A stretch of DNA of 47,485 bases. Origin: a bacterium. GTDB lineage: Bacteria; Pseudomonadota; Gammaproteobacteria; Burkholderiales; Thiobacillaceae. Both the position numbers and the translations under genes were made by a program. Shown one piece after another: positions 1 through 7,804 of this stretch (its first letter is position 1; each line of letters begins with the position of its first letter). Under the pieces are notes generated by a model. That model searched no databases. It worked only from the letters and a program-made list of their open reading frames with translations, and was not told the origin of the DNA. The stretch is taken from positions 1 to 47,485 of the forward strand of contig WOUQ01000016.1 in NCBI GenBank assembly GCA_009772925.1, in the 5' to 3' direction.

Positions 1-105
1 GCCCTTGGAGGTGTTCGCAAGAATGCTGGCCGCGGTCCATCAACCCTCAACCTCAATTCATTGACTCAGGGGTGTTGCACTTGGGAATTGAAACCGCCAG
101 GTTTT
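1..105 (+). mobile_element. possible 3' end of an insertion sequence (transposase C-terminus)
   Basis: An open frame enters from the window edge (frame starting at base 2) and stops at TGA 56-58; its last residues read LEVFARMLAAVHQPSTSIH. This resembles the tail of an IS transposase, and the following bases (ggggtgttgcac) look like the terminal region of such an element. Both points are recollection of family style, not a match I can verify. The rest up to about 235 shows no coding signal. It could equally be the end of an unrelated gene. Confidence 0.25.
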
Positions 106-234
106 TGCGCGCCAGGGTGGATAGTTCAATCCGTGCTTATCGGGTTGTCACACCCAGCCACTAGATGTAGTGGTCTGTGACTTGGCGGCATAGAGCTCAG
201 CATAGGTGGGGGCGCTGACGCCGCCCGCGCGGAA

Positions 235-247
235 CGGGGTCAGACAC
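235..247 (+). repeat. RAYT-associated repeat, outer left copy
   Basis: The 13-mer cggggtcagacac occurs here, at 991-1003 and 1014-1026 in the same orientation, and inverted at 1873-1885. The stop codon of the vapC-type toxin gene (240-242, minus) lies inside this copy, so the toxin's last two residues (CV) come from repeat sequence. Confidence 0.8.
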
Positions 248-686
248 AATTGGCATGCATGAATGGGTTACATATCTCCAAGCCCGCCACCTTGTGCCCG
301 TGCTGCATATCTTCCGAATACAGGCATTCCGCCCCGGACGACTCTGCGCTGGCGAGAATGAGGCTATCCCAGAAGTTGTAGCCGGTGAGCTCCATCAACT
401 CGGTGGCGCGCAGGATGTCGTCTACGCCGGTATCACGCGCAACCCAGGCGCCATACGCGCGCACGATATCGCGGGCTTGGGCCAAAGCGATGGGGTGTTG
501 CAGTTTGCGGATCGCGTTGACCAGAAATTCCTGCAGTACCTGAGGGCTGAGCGTTCCGCGTCTGTCCTCCCAGAGCGAGGCAAGCAGCTTCGCCGCGATC
601 ACGTGTTTTTCACCCGCTTGATGATCATGCGCGTATAGCAATATGTTGGTGTCCACGAAGGCATGCCGCGAATCGTTAGCGCTCAT
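240..686 (-). CDS. PIN-domain ribonuclease toxin (VapC family)
   Basis: A 148-residue PIN-domain protein, predicted to be a Mg-dependent endoribonuclease toxin that cleaves tRNA or other RNA when not held by its antitoxin. The acidic residues expected of the fold are visible: D12 in the VDTN motif, E53 in LQEF, D107 in FWDSLI and D126 in SED. The start chosen is the ATG at 684-686, because it follows the conserved spacing before VDTN and overlaps the upstream antitoxin gene by 11 bp, typical of translationally coupled toxin-antitoxin pairs. An upstream in-frame ATG at 717-719 would put extra residues inside the antitoxin gene. The C-terminus runs into the RAYT-type repeat at 235-247, so the native tail may have been replaced. 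VapC family membership is secure; the RNA target is unknown. Confidence 0.85.
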   Translation of the reverse strand: MSANDSRHAFVDTNILLYAHDHQAGEKHVIAAKLLASLWEDRRGTLSPQVLQEFLVNAIRKLQHPIALAQARDIVRAYGAWVARDTGVDDILRATELMELTGYNFWDSLILASAESSGAECLYSEDMQHGHKVAGLEICNPFMHANCV

Positions 687-909
687 GGGCGGCCTCGCGG
701 TCAAGGTAGCGCCCCCCAAGTGCCAGGGGGGCTTGCGCCAACCAGGCCAAAGCGATGCGTTTGGCCTGCTCGTAACGCTGATCCGCCTGGACCTGCTGGG
801 CGAGGTCTTCCGCCAGAAGCTTGCTCACGCTCAGTTTTCGGCGTGCAGCCAACTGACGGGCCTGGTATAGCGTTTGCTCATCGAGGGAAAGCGTGATGTT
901 TTGTTTCAT
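676..909 (-). CDS. ribbon-helix-helix type antitoxin of the PIN toxin
   Basis: A 77-residue protein starting MKQNITLSLDEQTL, an N-terminal beta strand followed by helices as in ribbon-helix-helix DNA-binding antitoxins; the C-terminal half would bind and neutralise the toxin encoded immediately downstream. The ATG at 907-909 is preferred over the GTG codons just upstream because AGGTGG sits about six bases before it. It is the first gene of the pair, as usual for autoregulated modules, and a palindromic operator lies just upstream (946-960). The exact antitoxin class (VapB, CopG-like) is not certain from sequence alone. Confidence 0.75.
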   Translation of the reverse strand: MKQNITLSLDEQTLYQARQLAARRKLSVSKLLAEDLAQQVQADQRYEQAKRIALAWLAQAPLALGGRYLDREAAHER

Positions 910-938
910 GTTCACCACCTAAAAGCATTGGTCTGTTC

Positions 939-960
939 GATTATCCACGTATATTACGTG
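939..960 (-). promoter_or_regulatory. probable autoregulatory operator and -10 of the toxin-antitoxin operon
   Basis: A perfect inverted repeat CACGTA-TAT-TACGTG (946-960) is directly followed, reading the minus strand, by GATAAT (939-944), a good -10 hexamer, about 30 bases before the antitoxin ATG. A ribbon-helix-helix dimer bound here would cover the promoter, the usual autorepression arrangement. The palindrome and hexamer are seen; the role is inferred. Confidence 0.55.
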
Positions 961-967
961 CAGGAAC

Positions 968-1031
968 AAAGACAAAACGAAAAGACAAAACGGGGTCAGA
1001 CACAAAGACAAAACGGGGTCAGACACGATTA
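968..1031 (+). repeat. left end of RAYT unit: tandem 23-mers with cggggtcagacac
   Basis: Two perfect tandem copies of a 23 bp unit (981-1003, 1004-1026), each ending in cggggtcagacac, with a partial third copy in front (968-980). The bases 1010-1031 recur exactly inverted at 1868-1889 on the other side of the transposase gene, making a 22 bp terminal inverted repeat around it. The unit contains repeated gacaaaacg words (971, 984, 1007). Confidence 0.85.
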
Positions 1032-1073
1032 CATGCTATCGTGCAGCCTCGTGCACTTATCCTCCTTCGAGCC

Positions 1074-1802
1074 ATGTCCCGCCTGCCCCGATATTTTCTG
1101 CCCAACCAGCCCCAGCACGTCATCCAGCGTGGCAACAACCGCCAACCCATTTTCTTCTCGGAAGACGACTACCACTTCTTCCGGGATTGCTTGACAGACG
1201 CGGCCCGGATTCATGGTGTGCGCATCCATGCCTACGTCTGGATGACCAATCACGTTCATTTGCTCGCCACACCGGATACCGCGGAGAGTCTGGGCAAAAC
1301 CTTCCAGTCCGCGGGCAGGCGCTATGTGCAGCATGTCAACCATGCCTACAAGCGCAGCGGCACGCTCTGGGAAGGCCGCTACCGCGCCACCGTGGTCGAC
1401 AGCGCGCAGTATCTGCTTACGGTGATGCGCTACATCGAGCTGAATCCGCTGCGCGCGGGCATGGTGGAGCGGCCTGAGGATTACCCCTGGTCGAGCTATC
1501 GGGGCAACGCGCTGGGTATGGGCGGCGCGGAGTTCGACTGGCTTTCTCCGCATGAGGAGTATCTGCGCCTGGGTGCGATGGCGGAGGAGAGGCAGGCGGC
1601 GTACCGGGCGTTGTTTACGACGGAGATCAGTGCCGATGCGCTGGCGGCGATTCGTGAACGTACCCACAAGGCCTGGGCACTGGGCGGCGCAGATTTCGTC
1701 GCTCGGGTTGAACAGTTGAGCCAGAGGCGAGCCGCGTCGAAGGGGGTGGGAAGGCCAAGAAAGGCGGAGCAGGCGGGGGAAAGTGGGGAAATCGGGCGGT
1801 AA
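1074..1802 (+). CDS. REP-associated tyrosine transposase (RAYT, Y1/HUH family)
   Basis: A 242-residue single-strand DNA transposase of the IS200/Y1 type. It has the family pattern: the N-terminal QHVIQRGNNRQ segment, the metal-binding HUH motif as HVH at residues 60-62 within MTNHVHLL, a Tyr-containing helix followed by SGTLWEGRYRA (about 84-105), and RYIELNPLRAGMV then PWSSY further on. RAYTs are thought to move or maintain short palindromic repeats in trans rather than to carry normal IS ends. The ATG at 1074 is chosen because MSRLPRY is the conserved beginning; upstream residues are not family-like. Copies of cggggtcagacac lie on both sides and are the likely substrate. The gene looks intact, without frameshift or truncation. 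Confidence 0.9.
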   Translation: MSRLPRYFLPNQPQHVIQRGNNRQPIFFSEDDYHFFRDCLTDAARIHGVRIHAYVWMTNHVHLLATPDTAESLGKTFQSAGRRYVQHVNHAYKRSGTLWEGRYRATVVDSAQYLLTVMRYIELNPLRAGMVERPEDYPWSSYRGNALGMGGAEFDWLSPHEEYLRLGAMAEERQAAYRALFTTEISADALAAIRERTHKAWALGGADFVARVEQLSQRRAASKGVGRPRKAEQAGESGEIGR

Positions 1803-1867
1803 TCGTATGCATGGCCACGTATGCAAACCGCAGCTCGCAATGCAGCGGAAGGCGCGGTGAGTTCTTG

Positions 1868-1926
1868 TAATCGTGTCTGACCCCGTTTTACCGTTCGTTT
1901 TACGCCGTTTTACGTTTCGTTTTACG
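1868..1926 (-). repeat. right end of RAYT unit with four cgttttac words
   Basis: Bases 1868-1889 are the exact inverse of 1010-1031 on the left side. They are followed by cgttttac words at 1884, 1896, 1906 and 1918 (spacings 12, 10, 12), mirroring the gacaaaacg words of the left end. The stop codon of the ygfX-like gene (1922-1924, minus) lies in the last word. Confidence 0.8.
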
Positions 1927-2368
1927 TTTCATGCCCGTCCGCATCCGACGCCCGACCCGCATCCTTTGCCAGCCAGCCCAGCCAGACCCTGAACCGCCGC
2001 GCATCCTCGGCCGGCAGGCTGTCGGGCAGGACCAGCAGGCGGCGGTCGCGGCGATCGCCGGCGAGGCGGTAGCGCAGCAGGGTGAGGGCGGGGGTGCGCA
2101 GAGGCGCGCGCAGGGTTGCGACGGCCCGCCAAGTGTCGTCCTGGAGGATTTCCAGGACTCCGTCGGCCTTGCCGCGCAGGGTCGTCGCCGCGGCCTGTCC
2201 GGGCCGAGCGGCCAGGCTGAGGAGCAGCAGCAGCGTGCCGGCGACCTGGACGGGGACGGGTAGCGCGGCCAGCCACAGGGCGGCGCCGGCGAGCAGGTGC
2301 AGCACCGCCATGCCCACCCGCAACTGGCGCGAGGGCGCGACGGTGAGGGTGAGAGGCAGGGGGAACAC
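1922..2368 (-). CDS. ygfX: YgfX/CptA-like inner-membrane protein
   Basis: A 148-residue protein with a short basic N-terminus containing PSRQLR, a hydrophobic hairpin of two membrane segments (about 18-36 and 39-54), and a soluble C-terminal part ending in a Trp-rich stretch (RVWLGWLAK). This is the architecture of the YgfX (CptA) family, described in E. coli as a membrane protein opposing cell division and cytoskeleton polymerisation and usually partnered by SdhE/YgfY; no sdhE homologue is next to it here. The GTG at 2366-2368 is chosen because the PSR motif must be included and it lies two bases after the stop of the upstream protease gene, indicating co-transcription. A large overlapping frame extends much further upstream but is only a shadow of the protease gene. 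The C-terminus reads into the RAYT repeat. Confidence 0.6.
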   Translation of the reverse strand: MFPLPLTLTVAPSRQLRVGMAVLHLLAGAALWLAALPVPVQVAGTLLLLLSLAARPGQAAATTLRGKADGVLEILQDDTWRAVATLRAPLRTPALTLLRYRLAGDRRDRRLLVLPDSLPAEDARRFRVWLGWLAKDAGRASDADGHET

Positions 2369-2370
2369 GC

Positions 2371-3162
2371 TTACCTGCTTGGCCCGTCGGCGGCCACTCC
2401 CGCCCGTTCCAGCAGCGCTTTTACATATTGCACGGGGATGGCGTAGGTAATGCCGCTGGGGTCGCGCAGGACGTTTTCCTTGGCGCCTTTGACGAACACC
2501 GAGTTGATGACGGCGATCACTTCGCCGCTTGTGCCGTCGTAGAGGGGACTGCCGCTGTTGCCGGGGTAGGCGGTGGCGTCGAGCTGGAAGATGGTGAAGC
2601 TGTCCTCGGCGCGGCGGATCAGTTTTGGAGTCAGGGTTTTCACCGATGCCGGCTGGCTGAAGACGGGGGCGATGGCGGCCAGTCCCGCGCGGTGGGTAGC
2701 GGGATGCAGGCCGAGCACGGCGCCGATGGGGTAGCCGGTGAAGTAATAGAGTTGGCCTTCGCGGGCGCGCGCCGCGTCGCCCAGGCGCAGCGTGGGCAGG
2801 GGGGCGCCCTCGATGCGCAAGAGGGCCAGGTCGCGTTCGGGGTCGCTGGCGACCCTTTGCGCCTTGCGCACCGACACCCCGTCCCCTTCGCGCAGGAAGA
2901 CGGCGACGGATTCGCCTTTCTCGCTTTCCACCGTGGCGGGCGGCACGTGCGCGTTGGTGACCACGTGGCGGCCGTCGGCGACGGCGAAGCCGGTGCCCAG
3001 CAGCTTGATGCGTGGACTCTGCAAGGGATGGAAGCTGCCCACGCCGACCACGGCCGGCTTGACGCGCGGCAGCAACTCGACGATGTCGGCGCGAGCCGAA
3101 AAAGCGCTCAATGAAAGGCCGAGGGCGGCCGATAACAGCAGGGTCGAAAGTCGCTGGGGCAT
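2371..3162 (-). CDS. secreted trypsin-like serine protease (S1 family)
   Basis: A 263-residue exported serine protease. Residues 1-25 form a signal peptide ending at SARA. The catalytic triad is visible as H72 in TNAH, D111 in ERDLALL and S203 in YPGNSGSP, the pattern of DegP/HtrA-like trypsin domains. There is no PDZ domain after the protease fold, so it is a short stand-alone enzyme and probably not a classical DegP. It should act in the periplasm on unfolded or specific substrates. A Shine-Dalgarno GGAGA precedes the ATG at 3160-3162. It is followed two bases later by the ygfX-like gene, so both are probably one operon; a functional link is not established. Confidence 0.85.
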   Translation of the reverse strand: MPQRLSTLLLSAALGLSLSAFSARADIVELLPRVKPAVVGVGSFHPLQSPRIKLLGTGFAVADGRHVVTNAHVPPATVESEKGESVAVFLREGDGVSVRKAQRVASDPERDLALLRIEGAPLPTLRLGDAARAREGQLYYFTGYPIGAVLGLHPATHRAGLAAIAPVFSQPASVKTLTPKLIRRAEDSFTIFQLDATAYPGNSGSPLYDGTSGEVIAVINSVFVKGAKENVLRDPSGITYAIPVQYVKALLERAGVAADGPSR

Positions 3163-3237
3163 GGTGGTCTCCGGTTGCCCACATCATGCCACGGGCTTTA
3201 CTCGTTAGAATGTCAGCGCTTTTTTTCGGGAGTCATC

Positions 3238-4521
<1,284 letters not shown>

Positions 4522-4523
4522 GC

Positions 4524-4571
4524 AGGACTGAGTAGCGAGGACTGAGGACTGAGGACTGAGGACTGAGTGAG
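4524..4571 (+). repeat. heptamer repeat (aggactg)n, left of the S23-type gene
   Basis: Four to five period-7 units of aggactg with a degenerate front (aggactgagtagcg). The same sequence family occurs inverted at 4952-4985 and 5252-5287. It fills the gap between the dehydrogenase stop codon and the next gene, whose GTG start at 4567 lies inside the repeat. Confidence 0.85.
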
Positions 4572-4947
4572 TAGGGCGGAGCGCTTCGAGGATCTCATCG
4601 CCTGGCAAAAAGCGAGGGCCTTGGCGGCTGCCGTATATCAGGCAAGCGGGTCGGGCCCTTTCTCGAGGGATTTCGGTCTGCGTGACCAAATACGTCGTGC
4701 GGCTGTCTCGGTCATGTCCAATATCGCGGAGGGATTTGAACGGGGAGGCAGGCCTGAGTTTCATGCTTTTCTGGTCATAGCCAAGGCATCCTGCGCTGAG
4801 GTCCGTTCACAGCTCTATATTGCCAGGGATGTGGGCTACCTCCCGCAAACACAATTCGACGGCCTGTTGGCCATGGCGGAAGAAACCGCCCGTATCATCG
4901 GCGGTCTGAGAGCCGCTGTTAAACCGAAATCACCGAAAGCCGCATGA
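4567..4947 (+). CDS. four-helix-bundle protein, S23/IVP family
   Basis: A 126-residue helical protein with the family signature: [14 protein letters not shown] at the start, [29 protein letters not shown] in the middle (quoted here by position 34-62), then a helix with [15 protein letters not shown]. The family includes proteins encoded by 23S rRNA intervening sequences and is related to Avd, the accessory protein of diversity-generating retroelements; its general role is unknown. No reverse transcriptase is nearby. The GTG start at 4567 is the only good one and lies in the heptamer repeat. Its stop overlaps the ATG of the epimerase (ATGA). It interrupts an otherwise expected dehydrogenase-epimerase pair and is flanked by inverted repeats, suggesting insertion. 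Confidence 0.85.
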   Translation: MSRAERFEDLIAWQKARALAAAVYQASGSGPFSRDFGLRDQIRRAAVSVMSNIAEGFERGGRPEFHAFLVIAKASCAEVRSQLYIARDVGYLPQTQFDGLLAMAEETARIIGGLRAAVKPKSPKAA

Positions 4948-6059
4948 TGCCCACTCAGCCCTCAGTCCTCAGTCCTCGTTACTCGGACCTCCTCGAAAAA
5001 CTCCCGAACGAGCCCAGGACCTGGCTGATCACCGGCGTCGCCGGCTTCATCGGCTGCAACCTGCTGGAAACCCTGCTGAAGCTGGATCAGCGGGTCGTGG
5101 GCCTGGACAACTTCGCCACCGGCCATCGCCACAACCTGGAACAGATCCGGGCGGCGGTGACGCCGGCGCAGTGGGCGCGCTTACAGTTCATCGAAGGCGA
5201 CATCCGCAATCTGGACGATTGCCGCCGCGCCATGACCTGGACCGGCGCCGGCACTCAGTCCTCAGCACTCGCTACTCAGCACTCAGTAGATTTCGTCCTG
5301 CACCAGGCCGCCCTGGGCTCCGTGCCGCGCTCCCTGGAAGACCCCATCACCACCAACGGCGCCAACATCGACGGTTTCCTCAACATGCTGGTGGCGGCGC
5401 GCGATGCGAAGGTGGCGCGCTTCGTCTACGCCGCCTCCAGTTCCACCTACGGCGACCATCCCGGCCTGCCGAAGGTGGAGGATCGCATTGGCAAGCCGCT
5501 GTCGCCCTACGCGGTGACCAAGCTGGTGAACGAGCAGTACGCCGAGGTGTTCGCCCGCGCCTACGGCTTCAGGACCATCGGCCTGCGCTACTTCAACATT
5601 TTCGGTGCGCATCAGGATCCCGAGGGCGCCTATGCCGCGGTGGTGCCCAAGTGGACCTCGGCGATGATTCACAACGAGCCGGTGTACATCAACGGCGACG
5701 GCGAGACCAGCCGCGACTTCTGCTACATCGCCAACACGGTGCAGGCCAATCTGCTGGCCGCCACCGCCGAGCACCCGGACGCGGCGAACCAGGTCTACAA
5801 CGTGGCGGTGGGCGATCGCACCACCCTGAACGACCTGTTCGAGGCCATTCGCGCCACCCTGGAGCCCCGTTTCCCCCATCTCAAGGGGTTCAAGCCCGTT
5901 TATCGCGACTTCCGCGCCGGCGACGTGCGCCATTCCCTGGCGGACATCGGCAAGGCGCGCACCCTGCTCGGCTACGCCCCCAGCCACCGCATCCGCGAGG
6001 GTTTGGTGGAAGCCATGGACTGGTACGTCAATGACCTGAGCGGACGTGGCGGCCGCTGA
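4944..6059 (+). CDS. UDP-N-acetylglucosamine 4-epimerase (WbpP/TviC type)
   Basis: A 371-residue extended short-chain dehydrogenase interconverting UDP-GlcNAc and UDP-GalNAc (or their uronic acids). Seen: the NAD motif TGVAGFIG (30-37), [11 protein letters not shown], the catalytic Ser/Tyr region ASSSTYGD and YAVTKLVNE, and the family stretches [13 protein letters not shown] and [13 protein letters not shown]. Compared with my memory of WbpP, two stretches are foreign: the N-terminus ([12 protein letters not shown], residues 4-15) and [13 protein letters not shown] (103-115), inserted between DIRNLDDC and [10 protein letters not shown]. Both are translations of the heptamer repeat. The insertion keeps the frame and falls in a surface loop after a beta strand, so the enzyme may still work. 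The start is ATG 4944, overlapping the S23-type stop; ATG 4947 is possible. The dacB gene overlaps its end. Confidence 0.9.
   Translation: MMPTQPSVLSPRYSDLLEKLPNEPRTWLITGVAGFIGCNLLETLLKLDQRVVGLDNFATGHRHNLEQIRAAVTPAQWARLQFIEGDIRNLDDCRRAMTWTGAGTQSSALATQHSVDFVLHQAALGSVPRSLEDPITTNGANIDGFLNMLVAARDAKVARFVYAASSSTYGDHPGLPKVEDRIGKPLSPYAVTKLVNEQYAEVFARAYGFRTIGLRYFNIFGAHQDPEGAYAAVVPKWTSAMIHNEPVYINGDGETSRDFCYIANTVQANLLAATAEHPDAANQVYNVAVGDRTTLNDLFEAIRATLEPRFPHLKGFKPVYRDFRAGDVRHSLADIGKARTLLGYAPSHRIREGLVEAMDWYVNDLSGRGGR
4952..4985 (-). repeat. heptamer repeat, right of the S23-type gene (inverted)
   Basis: Units of ctcagtc in the opposite orientation to 4524-4571, so the S23-type gene is bounded by inverted copies. 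This copy encodes residues 4-15 of the epimerase. Confidence 0.8.
5252..5287 (-). repeat. heptamer repeat inserted in frame in the epimerase gene
   Basis: The bases include tcagcactcgctactcag, close to the inverse of part of 4524-4571 (one base differs). The copy is an in-frame insertion inside the coding sequence and adds about 13-15 residues. Confidence 0.8.
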
Positions 6060-7530
6060 ATCGGCCAGGGCTCGGCCCTCCCCGCGCGGGCGGGCATCGC
6101 GAGGAGTGTTGCTGGCGGCGCTGCTGTCGGCGAGTACTGCGCATGCGCAACTGCCCGAGCCGGTGGCCCTGGCCCTGACGCAAGCCGGCATTCCGGACAG
6201 CCATATCGGCGTGGTGGTGGCGGAAATCGGCAACCCCGCGCCCCTGCTGGCGCATGGCGAGACGCGTTCCCTCAACCCCGCCTCGGTGATGAAGCTGGTC
6301 ACCACCCTGGCCGCGCTGGAACTGCTCGGGCCGGCCCACACCTTCCGCACGCGGGTGGAGGTGGAAGGCGAGATCCGCGACGGCGTCCTTGTCGGCAACC
6401 TGATCCTGCGCGGGGGCGGCGATCCGGCGCTGACGCGGGAACGCTTCTGGTCGCTGCTGCGCGAGGTGCGCGCGCGCGGCATCCGCGAGATTCGCGGCGA
6501 TTTGATCCTCGACGACCGCTTCTACGAACTGCCGCCCATCGACCCGGCGGCCTTCGACCAGGCCCCCCTGCGCCCCTACAACGCGCCGCCCGCCGCGTTG
6601 CTGGCCAATTTCAACAGCATCGGCCTGCGCCTGGTGCCCGACGGCGGTGCGGTGCGGGCCGGGCTGGAGGTCGAGCAGGCCCTGCCGCTGGACAACCGCC
6701 TCGCGCTGACCGAGGCGCCCTGCAACGGCCTGCGCGAACAACTCGACCTGCGCGTCGAGGAGGGCGTGCTGCGGCTCGCCGGCCGTTATCCCGTTGCCTG
6801 CGGTGAGCAGGTGCTCGCCCTCAATCTGCTTGCGCCGCCCTCCACCGTGGCGGTTTGGTTCCGCGCGCTGTGGCAGGAACTGGGCGGCCGGCACGAGGGC
6901 GGCGTGCGCGTCTGCGCGGCGGGCGATGAGGCCCGCCTGCTGCTGGAGCACGAGTCGCCGCCGCTCGCCCTGCTGGTGCGCGACATCAACAAGCACAGCA
7001 ACAACGTCATGGCCAAGATGCTGTTCCTCAACCTCGGCACCGCCCGCTTCGGAGCCCCGGCGACTTGGGACAAGGGCGCCAGGGCGGTGCGCGAATGGCT
7101 GACGGAAAACGGCCTGTGGTCGGAGGAAATGGTGTTCGACAACGGCTCGGGCCTGTCGCGCATCGAGCGCATTTCCGCCGCCTCGCTCAACCGACTGCTG
7201 CAATACGCCGCCGCGCGGCCGGCCTATTACGAATTCGCCGCCAGCCTGCCGGCCACCGGCCTGGAGGGCACCCGCAAGAACCCGCTGAACGGTTCCCCCC
7301 TGGCCGGCCAGTCCTGGCTGAAGACCGGCAGCCTGAACGGCGTGCGCGGTCTGGCGGGTTACGTGCTGGGGGCGGACGGCCGCCGGCGCGCGCTCACCCT
7401 GCTCATCAACCACCGCAACGCGCAGGCCGCCGGACCGGTCCAGGATGCTCTGCTGGCGTGGACCGCGGGCCTGGGCGGGGACGTCACGGCCACCCCGCCG
7501 TCGGCGGCAGGTTCGGAATTTAAGCATTAA
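6046..7530 (+). CDS. dacB: D-alanyl-D-alanine carboxypeptidase/endopeptidase (PBP4)
   Basis: A 494-residue class C low-molecular-weight penicillin-binding protein, acting in the periplasm on peptidoglycan cross-links and terminal D-Ala. The three active-site motifs are S80-V-M-K83, S318-N-N320 and K426-T-G428. A signal peptide with hydrophobic core [11 protein letters not shown] ends at AHA-Q, residues 34-35. The GTG start at 6046 overlaps the epimerase stop by 14 bp; in-frame GTG 6106 is an alternative that would shorten the signal peptide's basic region. It probably shares a transcript with the epimerase. Length and motifs are normal for PBP4. Confidence 0.92.
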   Translation: MAAAESARARPSPRGRASRGVLLAALLSASTAHAQLPEPVALALTQAGIPDSHIGVVVAEIGNPAPLLAHGETRSLNPASVMKLVTTLAALELLGPAHTFRTRVEVEGEIRDGVLVGNLILRGGGDPALTRERFWSLLREVRARGIREIRGDLILDDRFYELPPIDPAAFDQAPLRPYNAPPAALLANFNSIGLRLVPDGGAVRAGLEVEQALPLDNRLALTEAPCNGLREQLDLRVEEGVLRLAGRYPVACGEQVLALNLLAPPSTVAVWFRALWQELGGRHEGGVRVCAAGDEARLLLEHESPPLALLVRDINKHSNNVMAKMLFLNLGTARFGAPATWDKGARAVREWLTENGLWSEEMVFDNGSGLSRIERISAASLNRLLQYAAARPAYYEFAASLPATGLEGTRKNPLNGSPLAGQSWLKTGSLNGVRGLAGYVLGADGRRRALTLLINHRNAQAAGPVQDALLAWTAGLGGDVTATPPSAAGSEFKH

Positions 7531-7804
7531 CTTATACACACCCCCGCAAGTCCATCAAGCGCCGCCGCGATACTCCCGCGCGTTCCCGCGGACTCTTTGC
7601 AAGCCATTGATTTAAATATGTAATTTCATTGCTCATTTTTTAGGCCACAGCGATAAACTGCGACTGCGCAAGGGAATTGGTCAGTTCCGTGACGCATTTT
7701 CCACATACTTATCCACAGCTTTCGTGGACAACCTGAAAACCCGCTTATGCCTCATTCGGTTCTTTTGTACTGCTTTGAAATCACTTTAAGTTCCCGGGCT
7801 AATC
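7531..7804 (+). promoter_or_regulatory. AT-rich intergenic region with DnaA-box-like sites upstream of priA
   Basis: The gap contains TTATACACA (7532-7540) and TTATCCACA (7709-7717), both fitting the DnaA-box consensus TTATNCACA, plus TTTTCCACA (7697-7705) with one mismatch, exactly 12 bp before the perfect box. An inverse-like TCGTGGACAA follows at 7722-7731. Between the boxes lies a markedly AT-rich stretch (about 7608-7640) in otherwise GC-rich DNA. It may be a DnaA-regulated promoter for priA or an origin-like element; the motifs are seen, the role is inferred. Confidence 0.5.

Noticed and set aside
4524-4571. CRISPR-like array
   Set aside because: Seven-base tandem units with no spacers and no cas genes.
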